From NCBI GenBank assembly GCA_023213395.1, contig CM041465.1, positions 149,985,741-150,049,740 on the forward strand: a DNA stretch of 64,000 nt. The letters are read 5' to 3'. Source of the stretch: Cycas panzhihuaensis (Eukaryota > Cycadophyta). A program made the position numbers and the translations under genes. The notes beneath the pieces are model-generated. The model ran no database searches, was not told the DNA's origin, and saw only the letters and a program-made list of their open reading frames with translations. Below, in pieces: positions 23,530 through 36,227 of the stretch; the first letter of the stretch is position 1, and each line of letters starts with the position of its first letter.

Positions 23530-26500
23530 TAAAATTGATAACACATGGATCATTAACTTAGGGGCATCTCAACATATGGTAGGTAGTGAAGAACTACTTT
23601 ATGACATCAGAGAAGGAAGAGGGTAAACTATTACATTTGGTAACAACAAATCTATGAAGATTTTTAGTATAGGCAAGATTGCCTCATTTCATTCATTCAC
23701 CAACCTTGCTTCTATATTTCCCACTGGAGATGCCTATCTAATACCCTCAATAGAAAATAATCCCTTATATATTAGTTAGTTGGGTAAACAATAGATGAGT
23801 ATCTTATTTAAAAGTGGGAAATGTATAATTAGTGACAAGAATGATCAAGTGATAGCCACTAGTCATGAGGAACATGGACTTTACAAAATAGATACATCAA
23901 ACATAACACTTGATATTACTTATTCTATCACTCAATTTATGCTAAAGGATAAACTTTGGTATAATAGGCTAAGCCACTTGAGCCTAGGCAATATCAAAAT
24001 GATGATTAGTAAAAACATGGTGCATGGGTTTCCAAGGATATTTAGAATAAAGTATCTTTGTGAGGCTTATATTGTAGAGACTTAGCATAGACAACCTTTA
24101 CCTAAAGGTAATCCATGGTATGCATCACAACCCTTGCAGCTAATCCATTTAGATTTATATGGATACATGTCTATGACATCTTTTGGAGGTGCTTTATATT
24201 ACATTTCCTTCATAGATGACTTTTCACATAAAGTTTGAGTTTACTTTATCAAGAAAAAAATTGATGCATTTTAAAAGTTTAAGGAATTCAAATAAGAAGT
24301 GGAAAATGGATATGGATACTTAATTAAAATGAGATCAAATAATTGAGGTGAGTTTACCTCAAAGGAATTCATTCAATTCTACAAGGATCATGAAATTAAG
24401 TAACAACTTACTACTCCTTATACTCCTTAGTAGAATGTACTTTCTAAGTGTATGAATAGGAATTTGGCAAATAAGCCAAAGCAATGATGTATGCTAAAGA
24501 ACCACCTTGCTCTTATTAGGAAGAAGTATTCCACACAACAACCTATATGGCAAATAGGAGTCCTACTTTAGCAGTCACCGACATCACACTAGAGGAGGCT
24601 TGGTATGGCAAGAAGTCAATAGTTATCTATTTGAGGACCTTTGGGTGTACTACTTATATGCACATTCCCCATTAACAAAGCTTGAACTTAGATAAAAATA
24701 GTATCAAATGTATTTTCATTGGCTATGGTGTTCATAACAAGGCATATAAACTATATGATCTTATTTCTAAGAAAATGCATTTTTTAAAAGATGTAATCTT
24801 TGCTAAAGGAGTTGGAATCTACATCCACCTAACCTCTTATTAAAAAAGGCAAGCATATTGTTGAGGATTTCCTTCCCTCACAATCATATATACCATGTAC
24901 ATCTTCTATTCCTATTACTTCTACTTTAACTTTATTTACTTCAAATTTAGCTCCACGCGATCCTAGTACTTCTTTAGTTGATCAGCTTTTATAATAAGAG
25001 GATATTGAGGCTAAAGTTACTTCTATAAAGAAGTTACCCAAATGGTATATATAGATAATATATGATAATCATATCATAGAAGGAAAATGCCTATCTTAGA
25101 TAAGGCAACAAACAAATTATGCACTTATGGATAAAGTGCTTTGTGTTGATAAGCCTTCTACTTTTGAGGATGCATTTAAAAGTGAAAATTGGAAGGCTAT
25201 CATAGATGAAGAAATTCATTCTATTGAAAAGAATAGAACATAGGAAGACATTGATTATGAGGAGACCTCTGCACCAGTTACAAACATGAATACCATTAGA
25301 CTTAGTTTGGCCTTAGTTGTTCAATGCAAATGGCCAATCTATCAAATGGATGTGAAGAGTATCTTCCTTAATGAAGATCTTTAAGAAGAGGTATATTTGG
25401 AGTAACCTCCTAGTTAAATTGTACAAAGCAAAGAGAATTTGATTTATTTCCTTAAGAAGGCTTTATATGGCTTAAAACAAACCCCTGAAAGCATGGTACT
25501 CTAAAATCGATAATTATATTTTGACACATGGATATCGTCAATCCACATTAGATCCTAACTTATATATAAAAGTTAGGGAGGACCACATAGTCTTTATTGT
25601 CTTATATGTAGATGACTTAGTGATCATAAGAAATGGCACTAAGATGATAGAAATTATCTAAGGTAATCTTAAGAGAAGTTTTAAGATGACTAATCTTGGA
25701 CTTCCTCATTATTTCTTAGGTTTAGAGGTATGGCAACAACTAGGTCATATCTTTATCTCCTAAGTAAAATATTCTTGGGATATATTGTAGATTTAGAATA
25801 TAGGACTATAAATCAATACTTACACCTATGGATAATAGCATAAAATTAACCTTTAATGAGGAAGTAGAACTAACAAATCTTACTTTATATTAACAACTAG
25901 TTGGTAGCCTAATCTACCTCTCTAATACTAGATCGAACATTTTATTTATTGTTGGGATTTATTTTAAGCATATGTATCACCCTAATTAGAAATATTAGAA
26001 TGCAACAAAGCATATACTAATATATATAAAAGGCACATTGCAACATGCCCTTCAATATACTCATAATAAAAACTTCATCTTAGAAGGGTTCTCAAATTTT
26101 GATTGGGGAGGTTACTAAGATAACCACAGATCAACCTCGAGATATTATTTCACCTTTGGTTCATGTGTCATTTTTTGGAGTTGTAAGAAGCAACCTAATG
26201 TTACCTTATCATCCACAAAAGTAGAGTATAAATCTATAGTCAATGTAACTTGTGAGGCTATTTGGCTTAGGAGGATTCTTTGAGAGCTTGGACATGAGTA
26301 GGATCACCCCACTGAGTTATATTACAATAATTAAAGTGTGCTTAGGTTAACCAAGAATCTATTTTTTCATGCAAGGGCCAAGCATATAAAGGTTTATCAC
26401 CACTTTATTAGGGATCATGCTAAAAAAGATGAGATCAACCTCTTCTATAGGCCCATAGACAAACAAGTAGTATACATCTTTATTAAGCCACTTAGTAGAG

Positions 26501-26530
26501 AAAAGTTTAAAAATTTTAGATATGATATTA
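23530..26530 (+). pseudogene. Copia A pol: protease, integrase, RT, RNase H
   Basis: Protease at about 23545, where the active site reads NLGASQHM instead of DSGASQHM. Integrase: WYNRLSHLSLGNIKMM near 23960 is the zinc-binding start, followed by LDLYGYM, SFIDDFSHKV and a DN.GEFTS core near 24340. RT: FEDAFKSENWKAIIDEE near 25165, YQMDVKSIFLNEDL near 25340, ALYGLKQ, then LYVDDLVII with the catalytic Asp pair intact near 25605; a one-base shift falls just after ALYGLKQTP. RNase H runs about 25870-26530, ending in KPLSREKF. Broken throughout by stops at Gln and Trp codons. Confidence 0.85.
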
Positions 26531-26565
26531 GTGTCTAACTTAATATTATAAACAATAAGGAAGGG

Positions 26566-27108
26566 TGTTAAACCTTATATTTATATATTAAGAAATGCAC
26601 CTTATAATATTTTATTATTTGTATTTTATGTAAGTATAACTTATCACTTAAGTAATAAAGTGCATACCCACATTATTTTTAATGATATAACATTGTAACT
26701 TAAGGGTTAAAGTGACCCCTATGTACTTTACTCATAAAAAAGCCCAAAGGACACTTATCCTATATGCAAAAGGTGTAGTTTGGATGTTTTGCACTTGTCA
26801 AACATCAAGCCCCTTAGGTATCTCCTCTAATTTTATATATTGAGACCAAGTTTCAGGTATTTTATATGGAAAGTGAGTAGTACTATTAGGTTGCTAGTTA
26901 CTAATCAAACATTCATTCTTATTTGGAGCTTAGACTAATTCCTTCTCCTCCATATTGGTATTCTTATGCTTGTGGTTTTTATGCTTATGCTTGCTTATAG
27001 TAGTTATTTCAATATTTTCTTTCATAGATGCTAATAATCTAATTTACAGGCATATCTTTCATCTCCTTAAGATTCTTAAGTTCATAGGCTTAATACCCAT
27101 TTCTAACA
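26566..27108 (+). repeat. Copia A 3' LTR (543 bp)
   Basis: Partner of 19931-20471, followed by the target duplication TACTA, after which G coding sequence resumes. Confidence 0.9.
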
Positions 27109-27347
27109 TACTAGATATGCAAGAAAATGGACTCTTCTTTTATAAGTATTTAACTTTGAAATACTTAACCATAGTTTAAGAATTAGATGGTTGTTTCCAA
27201 ATAACTGTTGACCTCCATTTTTCCTAATCAGTTCAATTGGGAAGTAGATAATTCTCTCCTAAATAAACTTGTTCTTCATGTTGATACTACTAATTATGCC
27301 TTAGAGTGGTATACAAATATTATTCACTATCTCTAAGCCTAATCTTA
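27109..27347 (+). pseudogene. G pol part 2: end of RNase H and linker to integrase
   Basis: Right after copia A, residues resembling RYARKWTLLL.FNFEI fit the end of a Ty3 RNase H (R.ARW...L..FD.EI). Then FNWEVDNSLLN, and TTNYALEWYTNIIHYL at about 27285-27330, match the 'W.A.I.NYL' linker that precedes integrase in Athila-type elements. There is no second RNase H at this position. It ends at target duplication TCTTA (27343-27347), where element E has inserted. Confidence 0.65.
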
Positions 27348-27573
27348 TGTTACATGACTAATCCTTTAAGATAGAAAAATATGGGGAGGAATAGAAGAAA
27401 TAAGATAAAGAAGAAATTAACATCATATCATCTCATAATCATATTATCCTTATCATTTATAATAGAGTGGGGTATATATAACACTCACCCTATCATTATT
27501 ATATTCCTACCTTTATATCAACCAATCCTATACTTCTTTAACCTTAATCCTTATATGGTGGAGGGTCACAATA
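27348..27573 (-). repeat. E 3' LTR (226 bp)
   Basis: Pairs with 29040-29265. The minus-strand start reads TATTGTGACC, where the partner has TGCTATAACC, so the terminal TG has decayed to TA. Contains GGGGTATATATAA (on +), a possible TATA region. Confidence 0.85.
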
Positions 27574-29039
27574 TCCCCCCCCCTCCGTGCGCTATGATGC
27601 TTTACCCTTGAAGCATCCTAATACATAGATGAATGTGACCATCTCCTACTAGTAGTGTTTAACAGATAGTTTCATTAAAGGTTATCTAAAAATCTATGGA
27701 TAGAATAGGTATCTATCCATCCCAAGTAGATCTTTATGTGCCTAAAATCTCTGTGATATTAGAACCTCAAGCTTGAATGATGAGCATGCCTAGGGTACTT
27801 AGCTTGTGAGGGTTTTGTATGATGAGTAAATCAATGTTGAGTCTCCTAATAACGTGGGTGTCGATAAGGTCCCACTTTGGTATGTTTTTTGTATTATGGT
27901 GAGTAGCACTCTTCCTTTTCCTTGGTTATAACTAGTGGTATAAGCTGTTAAATTGCTTTTGTTATATTACTCTTATATTTAGTTTCTCCCTCATCGTTCT
28001 TCTTTTTTATTCCCTTTATGGAGTAAGTAGAATTCCTTGTCCCAACTTTTGATTAAACTTCTCAAGAATTTAACAAGCTTCATATTTATCTTGCTTAAGA
28101 CTTTGCATCTTTTCCCATAAAAAAATATTATATTTTAAACAAATACCAAATTTTAGCCATAAAAATGAATTACATGGATTAGTTGTACCATACCACTCTT
28201 TAAACCAAAGGTAAGCCTCTGCTTATAGATATAATGAGGTTAATTTAGTCATATCTTTATTGCTCGTGTAGTCATCAATAAGTGATTTTAAATATATAGA
28301 CATATCATTGACCTAGTCTTTTACAGAAAGAGTTCCATCTACATTAAAACTATGAGGTATGGGTCTTCCTATAGCCATCATAATATAGGTATAAGAGGAA
28401 TTATGGGGTGTCTATAGCTATTTATCCCTAAATTTTAATAGAAAATAGATAGTAGGCCTCAAGATCAATGGTTTTATAACCAAAATATTAATGGCTAAGA
28501 AAGTACAATATAGAAACTTTAACTTTAAAATTTTATTTCTTAAAAAATATAGCTCAAAAATACATGAAATATGAATTAAAATCACAGCCTCTAAAATATG
28601 ATTCTAATGGTTTATATAAAATTAAATTCTGACATCTAGATCAAAAGTTATGATCGTTTAAAAAAAAAAAAAATATTGTTAGGGTTTCTAAGGACTACAA
28701 TAGCACCTACTAGTAAAATGCTAATAACTTTTTTCTTCAATCTCTAATCAACTTCAAAGTACTTCCATTGGAAATTAAATTTAAAAGTTCATAGAATAAA
28801 AAAAACATTGAGGTTATTTGGACACCTGTAGCTAAAGTTATGTCCCTTTGAAGTTAAGGTTGTAGATCTATTCATCTCAAATTATTCATTGATTCTTAAA
28901 AAATCTTTCATTTTTACTCCTAAAGGGTAGAACTTCCATATGTTAAAAACCCTTAGAAGAAAAATTGGTTCTCTTTTAGAACTTATAGCAAAATGGATCC
29001 CTAACTCTTATATGGATAAAAAATGGCTTTGATACCACT

Positions 29040-29265
29040 TGTTACATAACTAATCCTTTAATATAGAGAAATATAGAGAAGAATAGAAGAAATAAGATAA
29101 AGAAGAAATTAACATCATATCATATCATCATCATATTATCCTTATCATTCACAATGGAGTGGGGTATATATAACACTCACCCCATCATTATTGTATTCCT
29201 ATCTTGATGTGAACTAATCCTATACTTCCTTAACCTTAACTCTTATATGGTGGAGGGTTATAGCA
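29040..29265 (-). repeat. E 5' LTR (226 bp)
   Basis: Pairs with 27348-27573. The primer site lies at its left edge on the minus strand, and target duplication TCTTA follows on the right. Confidence 0.85.
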
Positions 29266-29270
29266 TCTTA

Positions 29271-29724
29271 CCCTATAGGCATAAATTATAAGGATAAAAA
29301 GAAAATTAGGATGGTGTCATGCCATTACACTATACTTGGAGATACTCTTTATAAATGTTCCTTATATGGCATTATGCTTAGAGGTTTCTCCCTATATAAA
29401 ACTCAAACTATCCTAAATAAGTACCATAATAGTATTTGTGGTGCATAATTCAGTGGCCATATCATAGGTCAACATATTCTTTGAATGGTCTACTATTATC
29501 CTACTCTTTATTTAGATACCCATGCATATGTTTGAAAGTTTAATAAATACTAGGCCCATGATGATCTTATTCATAAATCATCCATGTCTATAGGGGTATC
29601 ATTTCATCCTAGACTTTTCCATAGTAGGATTTAGATTTGATTAGTTAAATTTACCCTCCTTTCTCTACTAGCTATAAGTTTATCATTATTTCCATAGAGA
29701 ACTTCACTATGTGGAGTAAAGTGG
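29271..29724 (+). pseudogene. G pol part 3: integrase N-terminal half
   Basis: The HHCC zinc-binding region of a Ty3/gypsy integrase: LGDTLYKCSLYGIMLRG, then the His pair region (KYHNSICGA.FSGH) and YYYPTLYLDTHAYV..FNKY near 29510-29550, where the Cys pair has become Phe and Tyr. The start of the catalytic core is broken. Its last bases, AGTGG at 29720-29724, are the target duplication of copia C, and the frame resumes at 40705. Confidence 0.8.
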
Positions 29725-29999
29725 TATTGAAAGATAATGTGCATTCAATGTAACTAGTTAAATAAAAGGTCATATATGATTAGTTAGTATAAAGGCCAAA
29801 TGTAATTGGTTGTAGGTGAGGCACATATGCTCATGATATAACTATAAGTATACCTGCATGGTGAGATGTATAATTTATTGAAGTATGATTGAATATTGAG
29901 ATATGAATATAATTCTAATATGCTAAGCTCAATTATGGTGTTAATTTGACAATTCTATTGATCCTGGTTATGTTATCCCATGTGATTACATTTTTAATA
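29725..29999 (+). repeat. Copia C 5' LTR (275 bp)
   Basis: Pairs with 40428-40704: both contain AGATAATG, GGCACATATGCTCA, ATGGTGAGATGTAT and TTCTATTGATCCTGG blocks. Confidence 0.9.
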
Positions 30000-30011
30000 T
30001 TGTATCATATC

Positions 30012-31848
30012 TTATGGTGAAGATGAGAAGTTGAATGTGAGCACTTGGTAAAGATGAGAACCTAAATGAAGTTATGTTAAAGTGAAGATTGTCAGATACT
30101 GTTTTCACATCAAGCCTCTCTTGTAAGTTATAAAGTTATCATTTTTTATTAATCCTATACTTATTGATTATCCGTTATTTCTTTAAGCCTATTATTGAGA
30201 GGTCCATAGCTTATTTAAAAGAAAATATTATTTTGGTCATTTAACCATGTTTTAGTTTGTTTATCTCTATTTTAGAACTATTTCATTTCATTTATGAATA
30301 AGGTTGACCCTTTTACTGCATTTCATTATTTGCCTCTATTGTTTGTATAAACCCTGCTCCTGCTCCATGTGTTGTGAAACTCTTGACCTTGCATCTAAGT
30401 AGTCAATCATTTGTTGTATGTATATTCTATCATTCCCTACATAAGTGTCATTGCTCTTTATCACGTTAGGTTTCCTATAAGCTTATTGACCATCTATGTA
30501 AAGCCTCCTCTCGATAGCACAAATTTTCCTATAAAAGTTTAGCAAGTAAAGTTTTAACTTTAAGCTCTTGTTGAAGTTTATGCCTCTACATCACCTCCAC
30601 ATGTAAGGGTTCTCATCCTCCTGCAAGACATTCATTTTCCAAGGGAATTTAGAGACCATCAATCTAGTAAGTATAAAGAAAAATTTTTCCTATATAAAAT
30701 CAATTGTCCCATAGACTTGGCATGATGAGGGAAATCTAAGATCGACCTAGATCCTATGACCCAAAATTTAGCCCTAGTAACTCCAATTGTTCTATCTTGT
30801 ACCTATGTGTTTTACGTCATTGAAACCTATTGACAAAGGTAGAGAAAGTACTAGTTGTGTCTCTCATAATCACCTTGTGGCCTATTGAAGAGCCCTCATC
30901 TATATCATGATATGTCAAGAAGATCTTGTGAAGCTGTTATATCTTTATCTACCCTACAAACATACCATTAATTCATTTGCCCTTGATCTTAGCACTGCTA
31001 TACATTTTGTGTGAAGCTAGTTATCATTGATATAAGAAGATCAAGTCACTTGCCATTAATTTAACAATCATTTAATTAATTTTTACATTACTTGATCACT
31101 TATTGACTTTATTTAACTACGTGTGTAGAGGAGAGATGAGAGTCTAACATTGATATATTTCTTTTTATAATTTTTTTTTTTTAATTTAATCATATAGGAA
31201 TTCTATTTGAAGTCTATGGAGCCCCTCATTACTAAGCAGGTAGTCATATTCAACTCACAAGTGACTAAATACTATAGGTTAAAGAGCTAAAGGCCCTTCA
31301 ACTTTTTTTTTTTTCTCATTTTAAGATACTTATATTTTTTTACTCATATCTTTGTAACTAGGAGTTTGATTTATTAGCTACCTAAATTGTTGGAATTGAA
31401 TTTTAGAGATGATAATTTTGATATATAATTTGAAGTATTTTGGAGCTTTTTTTAGTAAGATATTTTCAATTTTCAATCAAAGTTAACAGTTTGTTTAGAG
31501 CCTTGCATAATAATAAACAAAGTAATTTTTCAAAATCATTTGATGTAATATTATGACCAACATTTCATAAACATTAAAGCTTAATATTTGGCCTTAGGTT
31601 AAGTTTGTTTCAAACCCTAATGGTGGCCTTATTAAGCTCATTAATAAAATTTAGAGGAGGTAGAAGGCGGTCCCAATTGAAGGGACATATGATGGTGGCG
31701 CATATCCAATTTGGAAGGGATATTTATGTTCTTATTTATGCTCTCTCTAGTATTCTTTATTGTGATCATGATTGATCATGCTTGATTTGTATTTGTGATT
31801 GATGTTTCAAATCTTAGGTTACTTAAACTTCATTTATAATCTATAATA
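30012..31848 (+). other. Copia C leader, no gene seen
   Basis: About 1.8 kb of AT-rich sequence between primer site and gag. A few CT-rich stretches and two homopolymer T runs near 31170 and 31305. No ORF or conserved motif was recognised. Confidence 0.5.
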
Positions 31849-33060
31849 ATTTGTTGCCAATCCCTAAGCTCGATGGATGTAATTATTTTATACAGTCAAG
31901 AAGAATGAAGTCTACTTTGTAATATAAACAATTATAGAAGATTGTTTCTAAGGGTTATACTACTAATTTGACTCCTAATAAAGAGAAGTTAAAAGAAGAT
32001 TTATAAAGGAAAGATGGTGAAGCACTTATCTTCATATTTAATAATGTTCTTAATGAGATATTTCTTGGAATTTGTAATCTCTCTACTTCTTATGTTATTT
32101 GGAATACTTTGGAAACATCATTTCAAAGAAGTACAAATATTAGGATTCAAAACTTGATAAGGAACTTTGAGAATCTTAAGATATATGCTATAAAATCTAT
32201 TAATTTCTTTTTCACTAAAGTTCATAATCTTGAAAACCAATTGAATGTATCAGGTGAATGAGTGCTAGAACTAAGAGTTGTCAAGAAAATTTTGAGATGC
32301 ATAATAGAGATAAGGAAATTTAAAATAATTACTATAATATTAGAAATAATAAGGGACTTGTCAACATTGACAATTAATGAGTTATTATCAATATTATTGA
32401 TAGAAGAGGAAAATAAGAGTTTGATTGATAATTTAGAATAAGCCTTTACTTTTAAGGCTTCCAAAAGAGGAATGTTTAGGAGATCATTAAATTAAGGAAC
32501 AAATCTATCATTGGCATATTCATATGGATAAGGACAAGCAAGAGCATCTTCATCAAATTATGGTCAAGACAACTTTAAATATAGACAAGGGCAAGGACAA
32601 GTAGAAGCATCTTCATCAAATTATAGACAAGGAAACTCTCGATATAGACAAGAATAACTAAGAGAATCTTCATCAAACTATGGTCAAGGCAACTTTGGAT
32701 ATGGACAAGTATAAGTAGGAGCACCTTCATCAAATTATAGTTAAGGAAATTTTGGATATGGATAAGAACAAGAAGAAGCATCTTCATCAAATTATGGACA
32801 AGGAAACTTTGGATATAAAGAAGGACAACAAGGATATGAATATGGACAATAATAATAAGGAAATTTTTAATTATGAAGAGGAAGATTAAGAGGAAGAAAC
32901 TATTCAATAGGAAGGAACACACCATCAAGAGGAAGGAGTTTTTCAAGAGGAAGAGGAAGAATACCATCAAGAGGAATTAGAAGAGGAAGTAGTTTTGTTA
33001 CTTCTTGTTATAAATATGGAATGGAAGGATATTATTCATATGAGTATCATCAAGATAACA
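31849..33060 (+). pseudogene. Copia C gag relic with 19-residue repeats and RG-rich tail
   Basis: Begins with a PIPKLDGCNYFIQSRRM-like capsid start near 31852. A UBN2-type helical region follows to about 32460. Then come five units of 57-63 bp (about 32535-32850), each coding for a Ser-Asn-Gln-Gly-Tyr unit of about 19 residues with a core of SSSNYGQGNFGYGQ. An Arg-Gly tail (RGR, RGRGR motifs, 32875-32995) precedes a zinc knuckle CYKYGMEGYYSYEY at about 33004-33045, in which two Cys are Tyr and the His is Tyr. Stops in the repeats replace Gln. The repeat region resembles prion-like, RNA-binding low-complexity domains. Confidence 0.8.
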
Positions 33061-33129
33061 TGGCTAATACTAAAACTGATAAAGAAAATAATATTTTCTC
33101 TACAATCTTAAATGTTCAAACTTCTAATA

Positions 33130-35441
33130 ATAAAGATGAATGGTATATTAATTCTAGTTGTTCAACTCAAATATCCTATAATACAAATGCATTTTCTAAG
33201 ATTTATGAAGAAAATAATAAATAAAAGTTATTTTTGGAAATGATAATACACAAGAAGTATAAGGACAAGGAGTTATAACAATTCAAACTAAAAGTAGATA
33301 AAATAAGAATATTCAAAATATCTTATTTATACATAAATTGAGAAGGAACTTATTGTATGTTGGTCAAATAATAGAATAAAAGTATAGGATAGTCTTTGAC
33401 AATGAAGAATATGAAATAAGTGATAAGTTAAATAATAGTGTTATAATTGCAAGATACCAAATATGATGATAGATAGATTATTTAAACTTGTACCTACTTT
33501 ACCTTTACAAGTGTTGAATACTTCAATCTCAAATGTTAACATACTTTGGCATCATAGATTTGGTCATTTTAATTATGGTGTACTTAGTACTTTAAAGAGA
33601 AAAAGTATGGTTATAAGATTTCTAGATATTCAAGGTAATAATGAAGTTTATGAAGATTATATTTATGGAAAATAACATAGAGAAAGTTTTCTTAATTCAA
33701 ATTTCTAATATAAATATCCACTCCAGTTAGATCATGTAGATTTATGTGGCCCAGTGAGGACTCCTACATTTGGAAATACTAGATTCTTCCTGATTCATGT
33801 TGATGATTTTCCAAGAAAATTTAAGGTGTATTTCCTTAAAGAAAAGTTTAAAATATTTTTTAGATTTGTTGAATTCAGAGTTATGGCTAAAAAGAAAAGT
33901 GGTTAGAGATTATAAATTTTTCCTTTAAATAATGGTGGTGAGTTTATCTTAAATGATTTTATAGATTTCTGTAACAAAGTGGGCATAAGAAGGTAATTTA
34001 CTACTTTATATACACCTCAACAAAATAGAGTTACTAAAAGGAAAATTAGAATAGTTACAGAAATAGCTAGATGTATTCTTAAACTAAAGAGTTAAGTAAT
34101 AAATATTAAGCTAAAGTAGTAAGTATTATTATATATCTAGTGAATAGAATTCCCACAAAAATAATTGAGGACTTAACTGCTGAAGAATATTAGATAGGAT
34201 ACAAGCCAGATATTTCATATTATTTTTTTTTTTGGTGTGTTTCTTATTCTCACATTCATGATACAAATAGATCCATGTTAGAAAGTAAAAGTATCAAGTG
34301 TATTTTCATAGGCTACTCGAGTGAATGAAAGGCCTATAAATTATTTAAACTAGTTGTAAAGAAAGTCATGGTAAGTAGATATATGATTTTTGTTGAGAAT
34401 GCAATCTACAAATTTGAAGAAGATAAAAGGAAAATAGGTTGTTATTAAAGCAAATATAGAACTATTTCTACTTCAGAATTCATCTTTATCGACATGGACT
34501 CCAACTCAAAGTTTAAGTCCAAATTCAAGTTCTAGTCTAGGTTTATCATCATAAAGTCAAGAACATGATACACTTCCCACTCTAAGTTAATCTCCATCAA
34601 GTAAAGAATAAGATATAAGTACAAAATAGTTGGTTAGAAGTCATAATATAGAAGTTATATTTGACAAAAAATTTAATAAAAGATTAACTAGATCTCAAGC
34701 TAGAGTTAACTATACATTGATGGCCTAAGTTAAAAAAAATGATGGGCCATAAATATATGAAGAAGCTATTGCCAATAATAATTGGTCTAAAGCTATAAAA
34801 GTAAAATATAATTCATTGATAAAAAATAAAACTTAGAATTTAGTTGAGTTACCTACCAACAAGGAAGTGATAGAAACAAAATAGGTTTATAAAACCAAGA
34901 ACAAATATGATGGAATTATTGATAAATATAAGGCAAGAATTATGGCCAAAGTTTATGATTAATAAAAAGGAATTGATTATATAAAAACCTTTCTTTTAGT
35001 TACCAAGATGGACATAATAAAAAATCTCTTATCCTTAGTTATTCATCAAAGATAGATTGTATATCAAATGGGTATCAAGCTAACATTTCTTAATGGATAC
35101 ATTGATAAAGAAATTTATGTTACACAACCTCAAGTATTTGAGAAACAAGAAGAAAAACACTTAGTGTGTAAGTTGAAGAAAGTATTATATAGATTAAAAT
35201 AAGTATCTAAATTTGTATGTCAAAATTATAGATACTTCAATACTTATTATTACTCTCTATATTGATGATCTTATTTATATAAGCAACATCGATGAAATAT
35301 TCCAAGAATTCAAGGATGACATGAATTCATAATTTAAAATGAGAAATCTAGGATAATTACATTACTTCCTTGGTATAGAGATTCAACAAGGTGAAGATGG
35401 AATCCACATGTCCCAAAGTAAATATGATATGAATATATTGA
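33130..35441 (+). pseudogene. Copia C pol part 1: protease, integrase, RT
   Basis: Protease at about 33140: EWYINSSCSTQIS, where DSG has become NSS. Integrase: LWHHRFGHFNYG near 33545, LDHVDLCGPVRTPTFG near 33730, NNGGEF near 33935, TPQQN near 34015. RT: YQMGIKLTFLNGYIDKEIYVTQP near 35065 and LYIDDLIYIS near 35260 with the Asp pair intact, then LHYFLGIEIQQ. The frame is cut at target duplication AGAAA (35442-35446), where copia D has inserted. Confidence 0.83.
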
Positions 35442-35476
35442 AGAAATATTGGGATAACCCCCAATATGCCTAAGGA

Positions 35477-36227
35477 GCCCACTAAATCTATAAAAAAATT
35501 CATGACTAAAGTATAAGACATAGTAAATTAAATGAGGTCTCTTGGAGATGCCTTAATAGAATAAAGGGTAGTTGAAAGGATCCTTAGATATGTTGGTATG
35601 GTTAGATGCTTTGAAATAGTTGCCTAAGTGTCTCAAAAGATTTAAGCACATTAAAAGTGGAACATCTCAGTGATATACTTATGTATATAGAGGAACCACA
35701 AAGTGCCAATGAGTCCCTTGAGTATGCCTTTGCCACAAAGGCTCGTATCCAATCCAACTCTCAAGTAGAAACTTTAAGGTCAAAAGAATCACCTTCAAGA
35801 AGAAGGGTTAGGAACCCTAGAAGAGAAGCTAGGTAAGATCCTCCAAAATATCAAGCCCCTTATCAAAGGAAGTAAAGAGGACACCAATAGAATGATAATC
35901 CTCCTAGGTATACAAATCAATGGAGACAGTTTGAAAGTCATACTTGTTATCCCAATTATCAAGGAAATCCTCAATCTTCAAGGTCAAATCAATAATACTA
36001 TGACAATAGACCAAGAGGCAACCCTCCTTAACCTTATGAGGAAAGGGAGAGATCCTCCCATATTGATCAATCTCATCCAAGAAGTAGGAGCCTAACATAT
36101 TGCCATAGAAGTGGCCATAATAAAGACAAATGTTTCTTAAAATATAGACCACCCACTATAGGATATGCCCATAATACCTCTGAGTCAAATGATAATAACA
36201 TATTATTTCTATCTAGTTTTGTTGCTA
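35477..36227 (+). pseudogene. Copia D gag relic (5' truncated)
   Basis: The C-terminal part of gag. Basic and Gln/Tyr/Arg-rich sequence (RR..R.PSKYQAPYQRR around 35840-35880) is followed by a CCHC knuckle near 36100, YCHRSGHNKDKCF, in which the His and the last Cys are kept. The reading frame shifts at least once. The usual N-terminal capsid region is missing. Confidence 0.65.

Larger units (their letters stand above)
19931..27108 (+). mobile_element. Copia A: complete but decayed Ty1/copia element inside G
   Basis: LTRs at 19931-20471 and 26566-27108 (TGTTAAACC...TTTCTAACA), target duplication TACTA at 19926-19930 and 27109-27113, primer site TGGTATTAGAG at 20474-20484 and purine tract AATAAGGAAGGG at 26554-26565. 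It has split G inside its RNase H. A leader of about 2 kb (20485-22505) has no gene. The two LTRs differ at many sites, so this is also an old insertion. Confidence 0.93.
27348..29265 (-). mobile_element. E: short LTR retroelement inside G (1.9 kb)
   Basis: LTRs of 226 bp at 27348-27573 and 29040-29265, target duplication TCTTA at 27343-27347 and 29266-29270, primer site TGGTATCAAAGCC on the minus strand at 29026-29038, and a G-run polypurine tract (C-run at 27575-27583 on +). The interior of about 1.47 kb has no pol. Faint gag-like reading on the minus strand near 28350-27980 suggests a gag-only, non-autonomous element. Its leader resembles that of element H although the LTRs differ. Confidence 0.88.

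Noticed and set aside
32535-32850. CRISPR-like array
   Set aside because: Repeats are directly joined without unique spacers and encode a protein repeat; the context is a plant retrotransposon.
32575-32970. 131-codon hydrophobic minus-strand ORF
   Set aside because: Antisense shadow of the 57-bp tandem repeats in copia C gag; the Leu/Val-rich repeat is the complement of Gln/Asn/Ser codons.
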